The position numbers were made by a program, and so were the translations under genes. The notes under the pieces were generated by a model. It did not search any database. It saw nothing but the letters and a program-made list of their open reading frames with translations, and was not told the DNA's origin. A DNA stretch of 34,259 nt, from assembly GCA_017446765.1 (NCBI GenBank), contig JAFSQD010000011.1, positions 1-34,259 on the forward strand, in the 5' to 3' direction. Source of the stretch: Alloprevotella sp. (GTDB lineage Bacteria > Bacteroidota > Bacteroidia > Bacteroidales > Bacteroidaceae). Within the stretch, counting starts at the first letter, position 1. Each line of letters opens with the position of its first letter. Below, one piece after another: positions 25,640 to 34,100 of the stretch.

Positions 25640-25980
25640 GGGATTTCCATGAAAACTGACGTCATTTCCATCCTTCTAATTCGGCAAACGCCGCCAAGAT
25701 GTGGACTGTGAACAGAAAATGCGCATATTTCCTCAGATTGGGCGCGGAATAAAAACGTAATTTTTCAAAAGGAGCAAAGTGTTGACATTTTCCCACCTTT
25801 CAGAGAGGTTGATTTCGACTTTTTTTAGCTTAAATAAAGAGATGATAAGCACGCCGACAAGCCGCATAATCCTTTTTCCTTGACACAATGGGCAAACATG
25901 TGTCACGAAATACGTCATGAGTCTATGTATGTAAAACGAAAATCACGGCAATCCGTGAAAGTTATCTTTAACCTTCTCTG
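25640..25980. other. Divergent intergenic region between nadE and the response regulator
   Basis: This AT-rich stretch lies between two divergent promoters. I see no gene or strong hairpin in it. It presumably holds the upstream control regions for both sides. Confidence 0.5.
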
Positions 25981-25988
25981 TACTTTTG
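25981..25988 (+). promoter_or_regulatory. -7 element of the response regulator gene
   Basis: TACTTTTG followed by CACCC is a typical Bacteroidales -7 region. The start codon is at 26017, so the leader would be only about 20 nt. A -33 TTTG is not evident. Confidence 0.55.
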
Positions 25989-26016
25989 CACCCAAGAAAT
26001 TCAATCTTTGTTTCAC

Positions 26017-26679
26017 ATGGACAACCAGACTAATACCGAGAAGCGTTTGTCGCTCGTCGTGCTTGACGACCACCCCCTCGTCCTCGAGGGGCTGCGAAGT
26101 CTTTTGGAGGGGAATCCATATCTTCGCTCCACGACGTACGTACGTAGCGGCAAGGAATTGATGTCCATGTTGTTGCTCCAGCGCTATGACGTTTACATGG
26201 TGGACATTGATGTCTCCGACACCGATGGCCTCACGCTCATCTCCAAGATACGCGCCGCCTATCCAGATGCACGCATTATCGTAAATACGCTGCATGAGGA
26301 GCAGTGGATGGCTCACCGCCTGAAAGACCTTGACGTGGACGCAGTTACCCTGCGTACATCCGACCCCGCCAACATTCTGAACGCCATTGAGGCTGTGGCA
26401 AAGGGACAAAAGTACTACTGCCCGGAATTCCATCGCCACGAGACAAGGCGCCAACCGCGCGCCGAGACCCCATCACCTCGCGAAATGGAAGTACTGAAGG
26501 CCATGGCTCACGGCTACAGCACCGTTGAGATCTCCCACATCCTTTTCATCTCGGAAAACACGGTAGAAACCCACCGAAAGAATCTCATGCTCAAGTTTGG
26601 GGCCCGAAATGCCACCGACCTCGTCCTTCGAGCCATTGAACGTGGTCACCTCACACTTCCGCTGACCGACGAGATGTAA
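26017..26679 (+). CDS. Orphan LuxR/NarL-type response regulator
   Basis: From the ATG at 26017 the product has 220 residues. The receiver domain (about 11-125) shows the acidic pair Asp17-Asp18 in VVLDDHPLVLEGL, the phospho-acceptor Asp63 in VYMVDIDV, and the switch Thr91. The position usually held by the conserved Lys (as in GYLLK) reads TLRTSD, with Arg113, which may alter phospho-signalling. The C-terminal LuxR-type helix-turn-helix begins PSPREMEVLKAMAHG and includes ISENTVETHRKNLMLKFG. No sensor kinase is next to it, so partner and targets are unknown. A strong hairpin terminator lies 150 nt downstream. A TTG nine bases upstream is an unlikely alternative start. Confidence 0.9.
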   Translation: MDNQTNTEKRLSLVVLDDHPLVLEGLRSLLEGNPYLRSTTYVRSGKELMSMLLLQRYDVYMVDIDVSDTDGLTLISKIRAAYPDARIIVNTLHEEQWMAHRLKDLDVDAVTLRTSDPANILNAIEAVAKGQKYYCPEFHRHETRRQPRAETPSPREMEVLKAMAHGYSTVEISHILFISENTVETHRKNLMLKFGARNATDLVLRAIERGHLTLPLTDEM

Positions 26680-26755
26680 GGGGAAATAAATGGTGAAAGG
26701 CTAAAACCAACAGCCTAAATTTCAGAGCTTATCATATAGAGTAAAACAGGGAGTT

Positions 26756-26790
26756 CTTGGCAAGCCAAGCGCGTAGCGAAACTTTGCAAG
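26756..26790 (-). repeat. Second copy of the hairpin/spacer repeat
   Basis: Read on the minus strand, the spacer TTTCGCTACGCG (identical to that at 526-537) is followed by a hairpin CTTGG-CTTG-CCAAG and preceded by a degenerate hairpin CTTGCTTGCAAAG. The stem bases differ from the CTCGG/CCGAG copies at 511-579, but pairing is kept. Confidence 0.7.
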
Positions 26791-26796
26791 CAAGGG

Positions 26797-26820
26797 ACTC
26801 CCATTAATACTCCCATTAAT
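26797..26820. repeat. 12-bp tandem duplication
   Basis: ACTCCCATTAAT occurs twice in direct succession (26797-26808 and 26809-26820), next to the hairpin repeat and before the terminator. It looks like a slippage product; no function is evident. Confidence 0.6.
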
Positions 26821-26831
26821 ACGCTCCCGTA

Positions 26832-26878
26832 ACAAATAGAAAGCCCCTCTCCGTCTTGGTGAGGGGCTTTCTATTTGT
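26832..26878. terminator. Strong 18-bp bidirectional terminator
   Basis: The arms 26832-26849 and 26861-26878 pair perfectly over 18 bp around an 11-nt loop. The GC-rich inner part is GCCCCTC/GAGGGGC, with AT-rich outer flanks on both sides. It lies between the convergent response regulator and panB genes and can work for both. Confidence 0.85.
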
Positions 26879-26956
26879 GAGTGGCATAGCTGCTTAGTAG
26901 CTTGAGTTTTTATGATTTCGCTCATTGCCCTTTGTCCCGCTTGACCATCCCGCCTC

Positions 26957-26970
26957 CCTCCCTTGGGAGG
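26957..26970. repeat. Short palindromic hairpin CCTCCC-TT-GGGAGG
   Basis: This is a perfect 6-bp stem with a TT loop, within a G-rich stretch that runs to the end of panB (26951-27043). Such CCTCCC/GGGAGG stretches occur between genes in Bacteroidetes genomes; I cannot assign a function. Confidence 0.4.
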
Positions 26971-27043
26971 AGGGCCGGGAGTGAGGTTTCCCTTTTGGGG
27001 ACGAGGCAGGATTATCCCTTTGAGGTCGGAGGGCTTCGGAGGG

Positions 27044-27862
27044 CTAATACCTCTCCTGCGCGTTGGGGAAGTCGCAAGACTTCACGTCGGTCACATACTG
27101 GCCGATGGCATCTGTCATGATCGTGAAAAGGTCAGCATAGCGACGCAGGAACTTGGGCGAGAAGTCATTGTTCTTGCCCAGCATATCGTCCACGACGAGC
27201 ACTTGCCCATCGGCCGGCCCGCCGCCAATGCCGATGATGGGGACCTCCACCTCGGAAACGACACGCGCCGTCAGCTCGGCAGGTATCTTCTCCAGCACGA
27301 TGGCGAAACAACCGGCCTCTGCCAGGGCGTGGGCATCGCTGACAAGCTTCTCAGCCTCTTCCTCCTCGCGCGCACGCACTGCGTACGTGCCAAACTTATT
27401 GATGCTCTGCGGCGTCAGGCCGAGGTGACCGCATACGGGGATGCCCGCATCCAGAATCTTTCGCACCGTGTCAAGAATCTCCACTCCTCCTTCCAGTTTC
27501 ACCGCGTCACACCCGCTCTCCTTCATAATGCGGATGGCATTTCGCACACCATCCTCGGCACACACCTGATAGGAGCCGAAGGGCATGTCGCACACGACCA
27601 GGGCACGCTTGACAGCCCGCACCACACTGCGCGCATGATATACCATCTGATCCACCGTCATAGGGAGCGTCGTTGCATTTCCCACCATCACGTTTGAGGC
27701 ACTGTCGCCGATGAGTATCACGTCCACGCCGGCGCCATCCACGATGCGTGCCGTCGTGTAATCGTAGCTGGTGAGCATGGCTATCTTCTTTCCCGCCTGC
27801 TTCATCTCCTGCAGACGCTTTGTCGTGACCTTGCGCTGGTCTTCCACTAAATATCCTGGCAT
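27044..27862 (-). CDS. panB: 3-methyl-2-oxobutanoate hydroxymethyltransferase
   Basis: PanB transfers a hydroxymethyl group from 5,10-methylene-tetrahydrofolate to 2-oxoisovalerate, giving ketopantoate for pantothenate and CoA. Starting at the ATG at 27862 gives 272 residues, the usual size; an in-frame TTG nine codons upstream lies within the promoter. Metal and catalytic residues are visible: Asp53 in LIGDSASNV, Asp92 in [10 protein letters not shown], Lys122 and Glu124 in VKLEGG, and Glu191 in [18 protein letters not shown] near 29-40 is the family opener. panC and panD are not in the window. It appears to be a single-gene unit. Confidence 0.95.
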   Translation of the reverse strand: MPGYLVEDQRKVTTKRLQEMKQAGKKIAMLTSYDYTTARIVDGAGVDVILIGDSASNVMVGNATTLPMTVDQMVYHARSVVRAVKRALVVCDMPFGSYQVCAEDGVRNAIRIMKESGCDAVKLEGGVEILDTVRKILDAGIPVCGHLGLTPQSINKFGTYAVRAREEEEAEKLVSDAHALAEAGCFAIVLEKIPAELTARVVSEVEVPIIGIGGGPADGQVLVVDDMLGKNNDFSPKFLRRYADLFTIMTDAIGQYVTDVKSCDFPNAQERY

Positions 27863-27885
27863 TTGCTTGTTGTTTGTTTGGGGCT

Positions 27886-27918
27886 GCAAAATTCAGCCTT
27901 TTACCCGACAACTGCAAG
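27886..27918 (-). promoter_or_regulatory. Promoter of panB
   Basis: The minus strand reads GAATTTTG (27893-27886), one base off TAnnTTTG, with CTTG at 27918-27915 as a -33 element. The transcript would start close to 27879, leaving a leader of under 20 nt. Confidence 0.45.
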
Positions 27919-28445
27919 TAAAATGCCTAAAAGCTGCATCCGCAGCATGGCACGCGTGATGCTGATGCGCAAGAAACGCCCCATATACTTGTACGTCTGC
28001 GCGCTTTGTGTTGTCAGGCAAAATCCTTTACAATGCAAAATCGCGAAACAGCACGCCAAAGGAGCACAAAAAGCGCGCCGAGGGAGTCGCTGAGTCGAAA
28101 AATACGGCCACTCCGGTTGAGGCATGCGCATGCCTCCTTCCAAGAGATGCCACCTTTTACGTTCAGGCAAGGGACGCCTTGCAGCAACACGCCCCATGCC
28201 TTGCCCTCACCTATGCGCATGCCTTTCACCTTTCCAGGTACCGGCAAACCTGCATGAGCACCTATTTACCTGTAATCCAATGCTTTTGCTAAAAACGCGC
28301 TCCTTCGCCCATAACTGCGCCTCCTGCTCCTTGCCGACTTTTAAGCCAGCCACGTCCCTCAATACTTACGCTTTTCTTCACAACGGGCCACCCGTATCCA
28401 AAGCACACATGCGGATAAAAACTCACATGTAAGAAAACCATCCCA
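27919..28445. other. Long intergenic region with an 18-bp palindrome
   Basis: Over 500 bases lie between the panB promoter and the end of the phosphatase gene. I find no open frame with family resemblance. It contains a perfect palindrome at 28119-28136 and a partial copy of its core near 28213. It may be remains of a lost gene. Confidence 0.45.
28119..28136. repeat. Perfect 18-bp palindrome GAGGCATGCGCATGCCTC
   Basis: The sequence equals its own reverse complement. Its core TGCGCATGCCT recurs near 28213-28223. It could be a binding site for a dimeric protein, or chance in a decayed region. Confidence 0.6.
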
Positions 28446-29099
28446 TCACTCTCGCGAGTCATCGGGCAGCAAGTCGTCGAGGGCGTCTACCACGACGTCG
28501 GCCAGCGGAACAATGACCTCGGCGGGGCAGGTGGTGGCAAGTCCTACGACAAAGGCGCCGCTCCGGCGGGCAGCTCGCAGGCCGTTGGGGCTATCCTCAA
28601 CGGCCACACACTCGCCGACGGGAACGCCCAGTGCTGCGGCACCTCGCAGGAAGCAGTCGGGCTCGGGCTTGGAACGGCGCACATCCTCGGCCGTGATGAC
28701 GGCATCAAAGTATGCACGAAACTCGGGACGACGCCCGTACACTTTTTCCATCTTGGCGTGGTCGCTGCTCGTGACGAGGGCTACAGGGATGCCCTCCCTG
28801 CGCAGATACCGAAGGAATGCCTCGGCACCGTGGATGTAGGTATAGTCCATACGGCGCTCGAAGGCATCCAGCTCGCGGTCTATCCACCCCAGGTCCTCCT
28901 GCGTGCGGAAATAGTCGGCCTTAATCTGCACGAGGGTCTGCCCCTTGATGCGCGTGGCGAAATCGGGCACGTTGGGAAAGCGTTCGCGCCCCACTCGCCC
29001 CCAAAACCGAGAATACTGTCCTTCGGTGTCGAGCACTACGCCGTCACAGTCCATCAGGACGGCACGTATCTGTCTTCCTTGTATGGTCATCGTCTCCAT
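28446..29099 (-). CDS. HAD-superfamily phosphatase, beta-phosphoglucomutase-like
   Basis: The 217-residue product has all four HAD motifs: the nucleophile Asp17 and Asp19 in VLMDCDGVVLDTEG, Ser111 in VALVTSSDHAKM, Lys144 in RRSKPEPDCF, and Glu168-Asp169 in VAVEDSPNGLRAAR. The helical cap between motifs I and II places it with the beta-phosphoglucomutase, phosphoglycolate and sugar-phosphate phosphatase group. The substrate cannot be told from sequence. A TATCTTTG element lies 27 nt upstream, divergent from the PurF-like gene. ATGs at 29099 and 29090 are both possible. Confidence 0.9.
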   Translation of the reverse strand: METMTIQGRQIRAVLMDCDGVVLDTEGQYSRFWGRVGRERFPNVPDFATRIKGQTLVQIKADYFRTQEDLGWIDRELDAFERRMDYTYIHGAEAFLRYLRREGIPVALVTSSDHAKMEKVYGRRPEFRAYFDAVITAEDVRRSKPEPDCFLRGAAALGVPVGECVAVEDSPNGLRAARRSGAFVVGLATTCPAEVIVPLADVVVDALDDLLPDDSRE

Positions 29100-29126
29100 T
29101 TATCTTATCTACACATGAATCGGTTG

Positions 29127-29134
29127 CAAAGATA
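29127..29134 (-). promoter_or_regulatory. -7 element of the HAD phosphatase gene
   Basis: The minus strand reads TATCTTTG followed by C, a perfect TAnnTTTG match 27 nt before the start codon. No clear -33 motif is seen. Confidence 0.5.
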
Positions 29135-29153
29135 ATCAAAAAGTGACGAGAGG

Positions 29154-29185
29154 CTTGGGGTTTTCGGCAAGAAAGAGTACCTTTG
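29154..29185 (+). promoter_or_regulatory. Promoter of the PurF-like gene and probably carAB
   Basis: CTTG at 29154-29157 is followed after 20 nt by TACCTTTG at 29178-29185, matching the Bacteroidetes layout. The start codon is at 29211. No promoter motif is visible in the 94-nt gap before carAB, so the fusion gene may be read from here. Confidence 0.6.
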
Positions 29186-29210
29186 GCCTCGAAATCACAG
29201 CAAAAGAAGG

Positions 29211-29819
29211 ATGGAACAACTGAAACACGAATGCGGTGTGGCGATGGTCAGACTGCGCAAGCCATTGAGTTTCTACGAGGCAAAATATGGCACATGGCAG
29301 TATGGACTTAACAAGCTGTACCTCCTCATGGAGAAGCAGCACAACCGCGGACAAGAGGGAGCGGGGCTGGCCTGCGTCAAGATGCACGCCGAACCAGGCG
29401 AGGAAATCATCTACCGCGAACGTGCGGAGGGCAGCGGAGCCATTGAGGCCGTATTTGCAGAGGTCGGCAAGAAGCTCCACGAAAGCTGCGCCGGCGATGC
29501 TCACGACATTGAGAAGACTTATCATCAGCTCCCCTATGCAGGCGAGATCTATTTGGGCCACCTCCGGTACTCCACCACCGGCAAGCGTGGCCTTTCTTAT
29601 GTCCACCCCTTCATGCGACGCTCCAACTGGAAAGCAAAAGACCTCTGCGTCTGTGCCAACTTCAACATGACCAACGTGCCGGAAATCTTCGAGAGCATAG
29701 CCTCGAAGGGGCAGCACCCGCGCATGATGTCTGACACGTACATCCTGCTTGAGCAACTGGGGCACCGATTGACCGCGAGAGCGAGCGTTGCTTCCAAGAA
29801 GCCACATCCATGGGACTGA
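29211..29819 (+). CDS. purF: PurF-like amidophosphoribosyltransferase, N-terminal fragment (frameshifted)
   Basis: This is the glutaminase part of a class II glutamine amidotransferase related to PurF, which makes 5-phosphoribosylamine, the first step of purine synthesis. Cys8 in MEQLKHECGVAM is the nucleophile after a short propeptide; QHNRGQEGAGLA and GHLRYSTTGKRG are family blocks. The frame is correct up to Leu187. One base, probably a G after 29771, is then missing, and the reading ends in 15 unrelated residues. Restoring it gives LDRESERCFQEATSMGLKDL, joining the next fragment and a full length of about 607 residues. The long form near carbamoyl-phosphate synthase is known in Bacteroidetes. 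Whether the gap is a real mutation or a sequencing error is open. Confidence 0.85.
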   Translation: MEQLKHECGVAMVRLRKPLSFYEAKYGTWQYGLNKLYLLMEKQHNRGQEGAGLACVKMHAEPGEEIIYRERAEGSGAIEAVFAEVGKKLHESCAGDAHDIEKTYHQLPYAGEIYLGHLRYSTTGKRGLSYVHPFMRRSNWKAKDLCVCANFNMTNVPEIFESIASKGQHPRMMSDTYILLEQLGHRLTARASVASKKPHPWD

Positions 29820-31033
29820 AAGACCTGGACATCACACGCTATATTGAAGAGCACATTGAAGTGGCCAACATCCTGCGGCAGTCGGCTCCCGTGTGGGACG
29901 GCGGCTACGTGGTGATGGGCGTGACGGGTTCGGGCGAGACCTTCGTGCTGCGCGACCCCTGGGGCATACGCCCCGCCTTCTGGTATGCCGACGACGAGGT
30001 GATGGCCGTGGCTTCTGAGCGCCCTGTGCTTCAAACGGCGTTCGCCCTGGAGTGCGAGCACATTCACGAGCTACGCCCTGGCGAGGCCTTGCTGATGCGA
30101 CGCGACGGATCGTTGCACACCGAGCAGATACTCGAGCCCAAACGCTTCAGCGCATGCAGTTTCGAACGCATATACTTCAGCCGCGGCAACGACCGCGACA
30201 TCTATCGCGAACGCAAAGCACTGGGACGCTCCCTCGTGCCCGCAGTCCTGAAGGCCATACAAGGCGAACTGGCCGACACCGTATTCTCCCACATTCCGAA
30301 TACAGCCGAGACGGCCTACTTCGGCATGATGGAGGCGCTGCACGAATTGGCACCGCAAGGAAGCTACATCCGCGCCGAGAAGGTGGTCTGGAAAGACATC
30401 AAGATGCGCACGTTCATAGCCGAAGGTGGCAGCCGCAACGACCTGGCGGCGCATGTCTACGACATCACCTACGACAGCATACGGCGCCACGAGGACAACC
30501 TCGTGGTCATCGACGACAGCATTGTGCGCGGCACGACGCTGCGCGAGAGCATCATCCGCATCCTCGACCGCCTTCATCCTAAGCGCATCGTCATCGTATC
30601 CTCATCGCCACAGGTGCGCTTCCCAGACTTCTACGGCATCGACATGTCAAACATGGACGAGTTCATTGCCTTCCGCGCCGCCGTAGCCTTGCTCTGCGAT
30701 ACAGGACAGCAAGACAAATTGCGCAGTATCTACGACCGATGCAAGGCACAAGCCCACCTGCCCAAGGAAATGATGGTGAACTACGTGCGCGAAGTTTACG
30801 AAGGATTCACTGACGAAGAAATCGCCACGCAGATGGCTGAAATGCTGCGTCCCGAAGGGGTGGAAACGGAAATCCACTTAGTCTTCCAACCCCTTGAAGG
30901 GCTACACACGGCATGTCCCGAGACACCTGGCGACTGGTACTTCTCCGGCGACTATCCCACCCCGGGCGGCATCATGCGCGTGAACGAAGCCTACATACGT
31001 TTCTACGAAAACTTCACCCCCACGCTTTTCTGA
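29810..31033 (+). CDS. purF: PurF-like amidophosphoribosyltransferase, C-terminal fragment (frameshifted)
   Basis: This continues the previous gene one frame over, overlapping it by 10 nt. It carries the rest of the glutaminase fold (GGYVVMGVTGSGETF, RDPWGIRPAF), the ASERPVLQ linker, FERIYFSRG, and the phosphoribosyltransferase loop LVVIDDSIVRGTTLRES. It ends GDWYFSGDYPTPGG as in the long Bacteroidetes form. The homologous frame extends back to 29774, so the ATG at 29810 lies inside the protein and is not a natural start. Alone it lacks the catalytic Cys. carAB begins 94 nt downstream. Confidence 0.85.
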   Translation: MGLKDLDITRYIEEHIEVANILRQSAPVWDGGYVVMGVTGSGETFVLRDPWGIRPAFWYADDEVMAVASERPVLQTAFALECEHIHELRPGEALLMRRDGSLHTEQILEPKRFSACSFERIYFSRGNDRDIYRERKALGRSLVPAVLKAIQGELADTVFSHIPNTAETAYFGMMEALHELAPQGSYIRAEKVVWKDIKMRTFIAEGGSRNDLAAHVYDITYDSIRRHEDNLVVIDDSIVRGTTLRESIIRILDRLHPKRIVIVSSSPQVRFPDFYGIDMSNMDEFIAFRAAVALLCDTGQQDKLRSIYDRCKAQAHLPKEMMVNYVREVYEGFTDEEIATQMAEMLRPEGVETEIHLVFQPLEGLHTACPETPGDWYFSGDYPTPGGIMRVNEAYIRFYENFTPTLF

Positions 31034-31127
31034 GACGAGGCACGCTTCCGCAGAGCCATGAAGGCAGGAAGCTTGTCTGCGAGAAAACGATTGTATTTAT
31101 AAGAATAAAAATAATACCCACACCCTG

Positions 31128-34100
31128 ATGGACAACAACAAGTTCCGAAAGCAACGCCTGTGCACGCTCGTACTCTCCGACGGCACAAAGTTTCACGGTA
31201 CCTCCTTTGGCTACGACAAGGCCGTGGCCGGAGAAGTGGTCTTCAACACGGCCATGACGGGCTATCCAGAAAGCCTCACCGACCCCAGCTACGCAGGGCA
31301 GATCATGGTGCTCACATTCCCGCTGGTAGGAAATTACGGCGTGCCTCCTTTCACACTGGAGGAAGACGGCTTGGCCACCTTCATGGAGAGCGAGCGCATA
31401 CATGCTTCGGCCATCATCGTGAGTGACTACAGCGAAATGGAGTCCCACTGGAACAGCCGCGAAAGCCTCTCCGAATGGCTAAAGCGCGAGCAGATACCCG
31501 GCATCACGGGCATTGACACGCGCGAGCTGACAAAGGTGTTGCGCGAACAGGGCGTGATGATGGGGAAAATCCTCTTCGACGACCAGCCCGACGAGGTACC
31601 GGAAGCCACCTATGAAGGCATCAACTGGGTGGAAAAGGTGAGCTGCCGTCAACCCATGACCTACGGAGCCGGAGGCAAGCATCGCGTGGTGCTCGTGGAC
31701 TGCGGCGTGAAGCACAACATCATCCGCAACCTCCTCAGGCGCAACGTGGAAGTGGTGCGCGTGCCATGGGACTACGACTTCAACAGCCTCGACTTTGATG
31801 GCCTGTTCCTTGCCAACGGACCCGGCGACCCCGACATGTGCGAAACAACCGTCGGCCACATACGCCGATTCTTCGACAATCCCAACGTGCGACCCTGCAT
31901 GGGAATTTGCATGGGTAACCAGCTGCTCGCAAAAGCAGCCGGAGCCACCATCTACAAATTGAAATACGGCCACCGCAGCCACAACCAACCCGTGCGCATG
32001 GTAGGTACGAACAGATGCTTCGTCACCAGCCAGAACCACGGATATGCTGTCGACACCACCACGCTGGCCGACGACTGGCAACCTCTCTTCGTCAACATGA
32101 ACGACGGTTCCAACGAGGGCGTGCGCCACAAACAGCATCCTTGGTTCAGTGCACAGTTCCACCCCGAAGCCGCCAGCGGCCCCTTGGACACAGAGTTCCT
32201 CTTCGACTTATTCATCGAGGCGCTCGACACAGGGCAACTGCCAAAGGCTTTTGCCACTACGGAAGAAAAGGTACAAGAAAAGGCTAAACTGAAAAAAGTA
32301 CTCCTGCTCGGCTCGGGCGCACTGAAAATAGGCGAAGCCGGCGAATTCGACTATTCCGGCTCGCAAGCCCTGAAAGCCCTGCGCGAAGAAGGCATTGAGA
32401 CCGTACTGATAAATCCAAACATCGCCACCGTGCAAACCTCGGAGGGAGTAGCGGACAAGATATACTTCCTCCCTGTGACACCATTCTTCGTGGAACGTGT
32501 CATTGAGAAGGAACGCCCCGACGGCATCCTGCTGGCCTTCGGAGGACAGACTGCCCTGAACTGCGGCGTCGAACTCCACCGCTGCGGCGTGCTGGAAAAA
32601 TATGGCGTCCACGTACTCGGTACCCCCGTGCAGGCCATCATGGACACCGAGGACCGCGAACTCTTTGTGGAACGCCTCAACGAAATCGACGTCAAGACCA
32701 TCAAGAGCGAAGCCTGCGAGGACATCGACGCAGCACGGCGTGCCGCCGCCGGACTGGGCTATCCTGTCATCGTGCGTGCGGCCTATGCCCTGGGCGGACT
32801 GGGAAGCGGATTCTGCGACAACGAGCAGGAACTGGAGCGTACGTGTGAAAAGGCTTTTTCGTTCTCACCGCAGGTGCTTGTAGAGAAGAGTCTCAAGGGA
32901 TGGAAGGAAATCGAGTACGAAGTTGTGCGAGACAAGTATGACAACTGCGTGACCGTCTGCAATATGGAGAATTTCGACCCACTCGGAATCCATACAGGCG
33001 AAAGCATCGTCATCGCCCCTTCGCAGACCCTCACAAATGCCGAATACCACAAACTCCGAACCCTCGCCATTCGCATCGTGCGTCACATCGGCATCGTGGG
33101 CGAATGCAACGTGCAGTATGCCCTCGACCCCAACTCGGAGGACTATCGCGTCATCGAAGTCAACGCTCGCCTGTCGCGTTCCTCGGCACTTGCAAGCAAA
33201 GCCACTGGCTACCCCTTAGCCTTCGTGGCAGCCAAGCTGGGACTGGGCTACGGTCTCTTTGAACTCAAAAACTCCGTCACAAAGGAGACGAGTGCCTTTT
33301 TCGAACCCGCCCTTGACTACGTCGTTTGCAAGATACCACGTTGGGACCTGGGAAAGTTCCGTGGCGTAAATCGCGAACTGGGCTCATCCATGAAAAGCGT
33401 AGGCGAAGTGATGGCCATCGGGCGCAACTTCGAAGAAGCCATCCAGAAAGGCATACGCATGGTAGGACAAGGACTACACGGTTTCGTGGGCAACAAGGAA
33501 CTGAAGATTGAAGACATACGAGCCAGCCTCTCCGCCCCGACCGACGAGCGCATCCTTGTCATTGAGAAAGCCTTTTTTGACGACATGTCGGTGGAAGAGA
33601 TACACCAGCTCACGAAAATCGACAAATGGTTCCTCCACAAGCTGGAGCATATCTATACAATCAACAGGGAACTCAAGGCACTCAAGACACCCGACACCCT
33701 TGACGCAGAGTTGTTACGAGAAGCCAAAATCTTTGGCTTCACTGACTTCCAGATTGCACGCGCACTGCACATGGAAAAGGACATGGAAATGGAACAAGCC
33801 CAACTGCTCGTGCGGCAAAGACGCAAAGAGATGGGCATCATGCCCTACATCAAACAGATAGAAACGCTCGCGGCAGAGTATCCCGCCCAGACAAACTACC
33901 TCTATCTCACCTACAGCGCCGTGGCACATGACGTACATTTCCCCACAGGGAACGGGACGGAGGCCGCGCAGAGAGCTGTCGTCGTGCTGGGGTCGGGAGC
34001 CTATCGAATCGGCTCAAGCGTAGAGTTCGACTGGTGTGGCGTGCAGGCGCTCAACACCATCCGCAAGGAAGGATACCAGAGCGTCATGATCAACTATAAC

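Noticed and set aside
27901..28197. 98-codon minus-strand open frame upstream of panB
   Set aside because: It overlaps the panB promoter region, has no recognisable domain, and competes with other equally short frames in the same gap.
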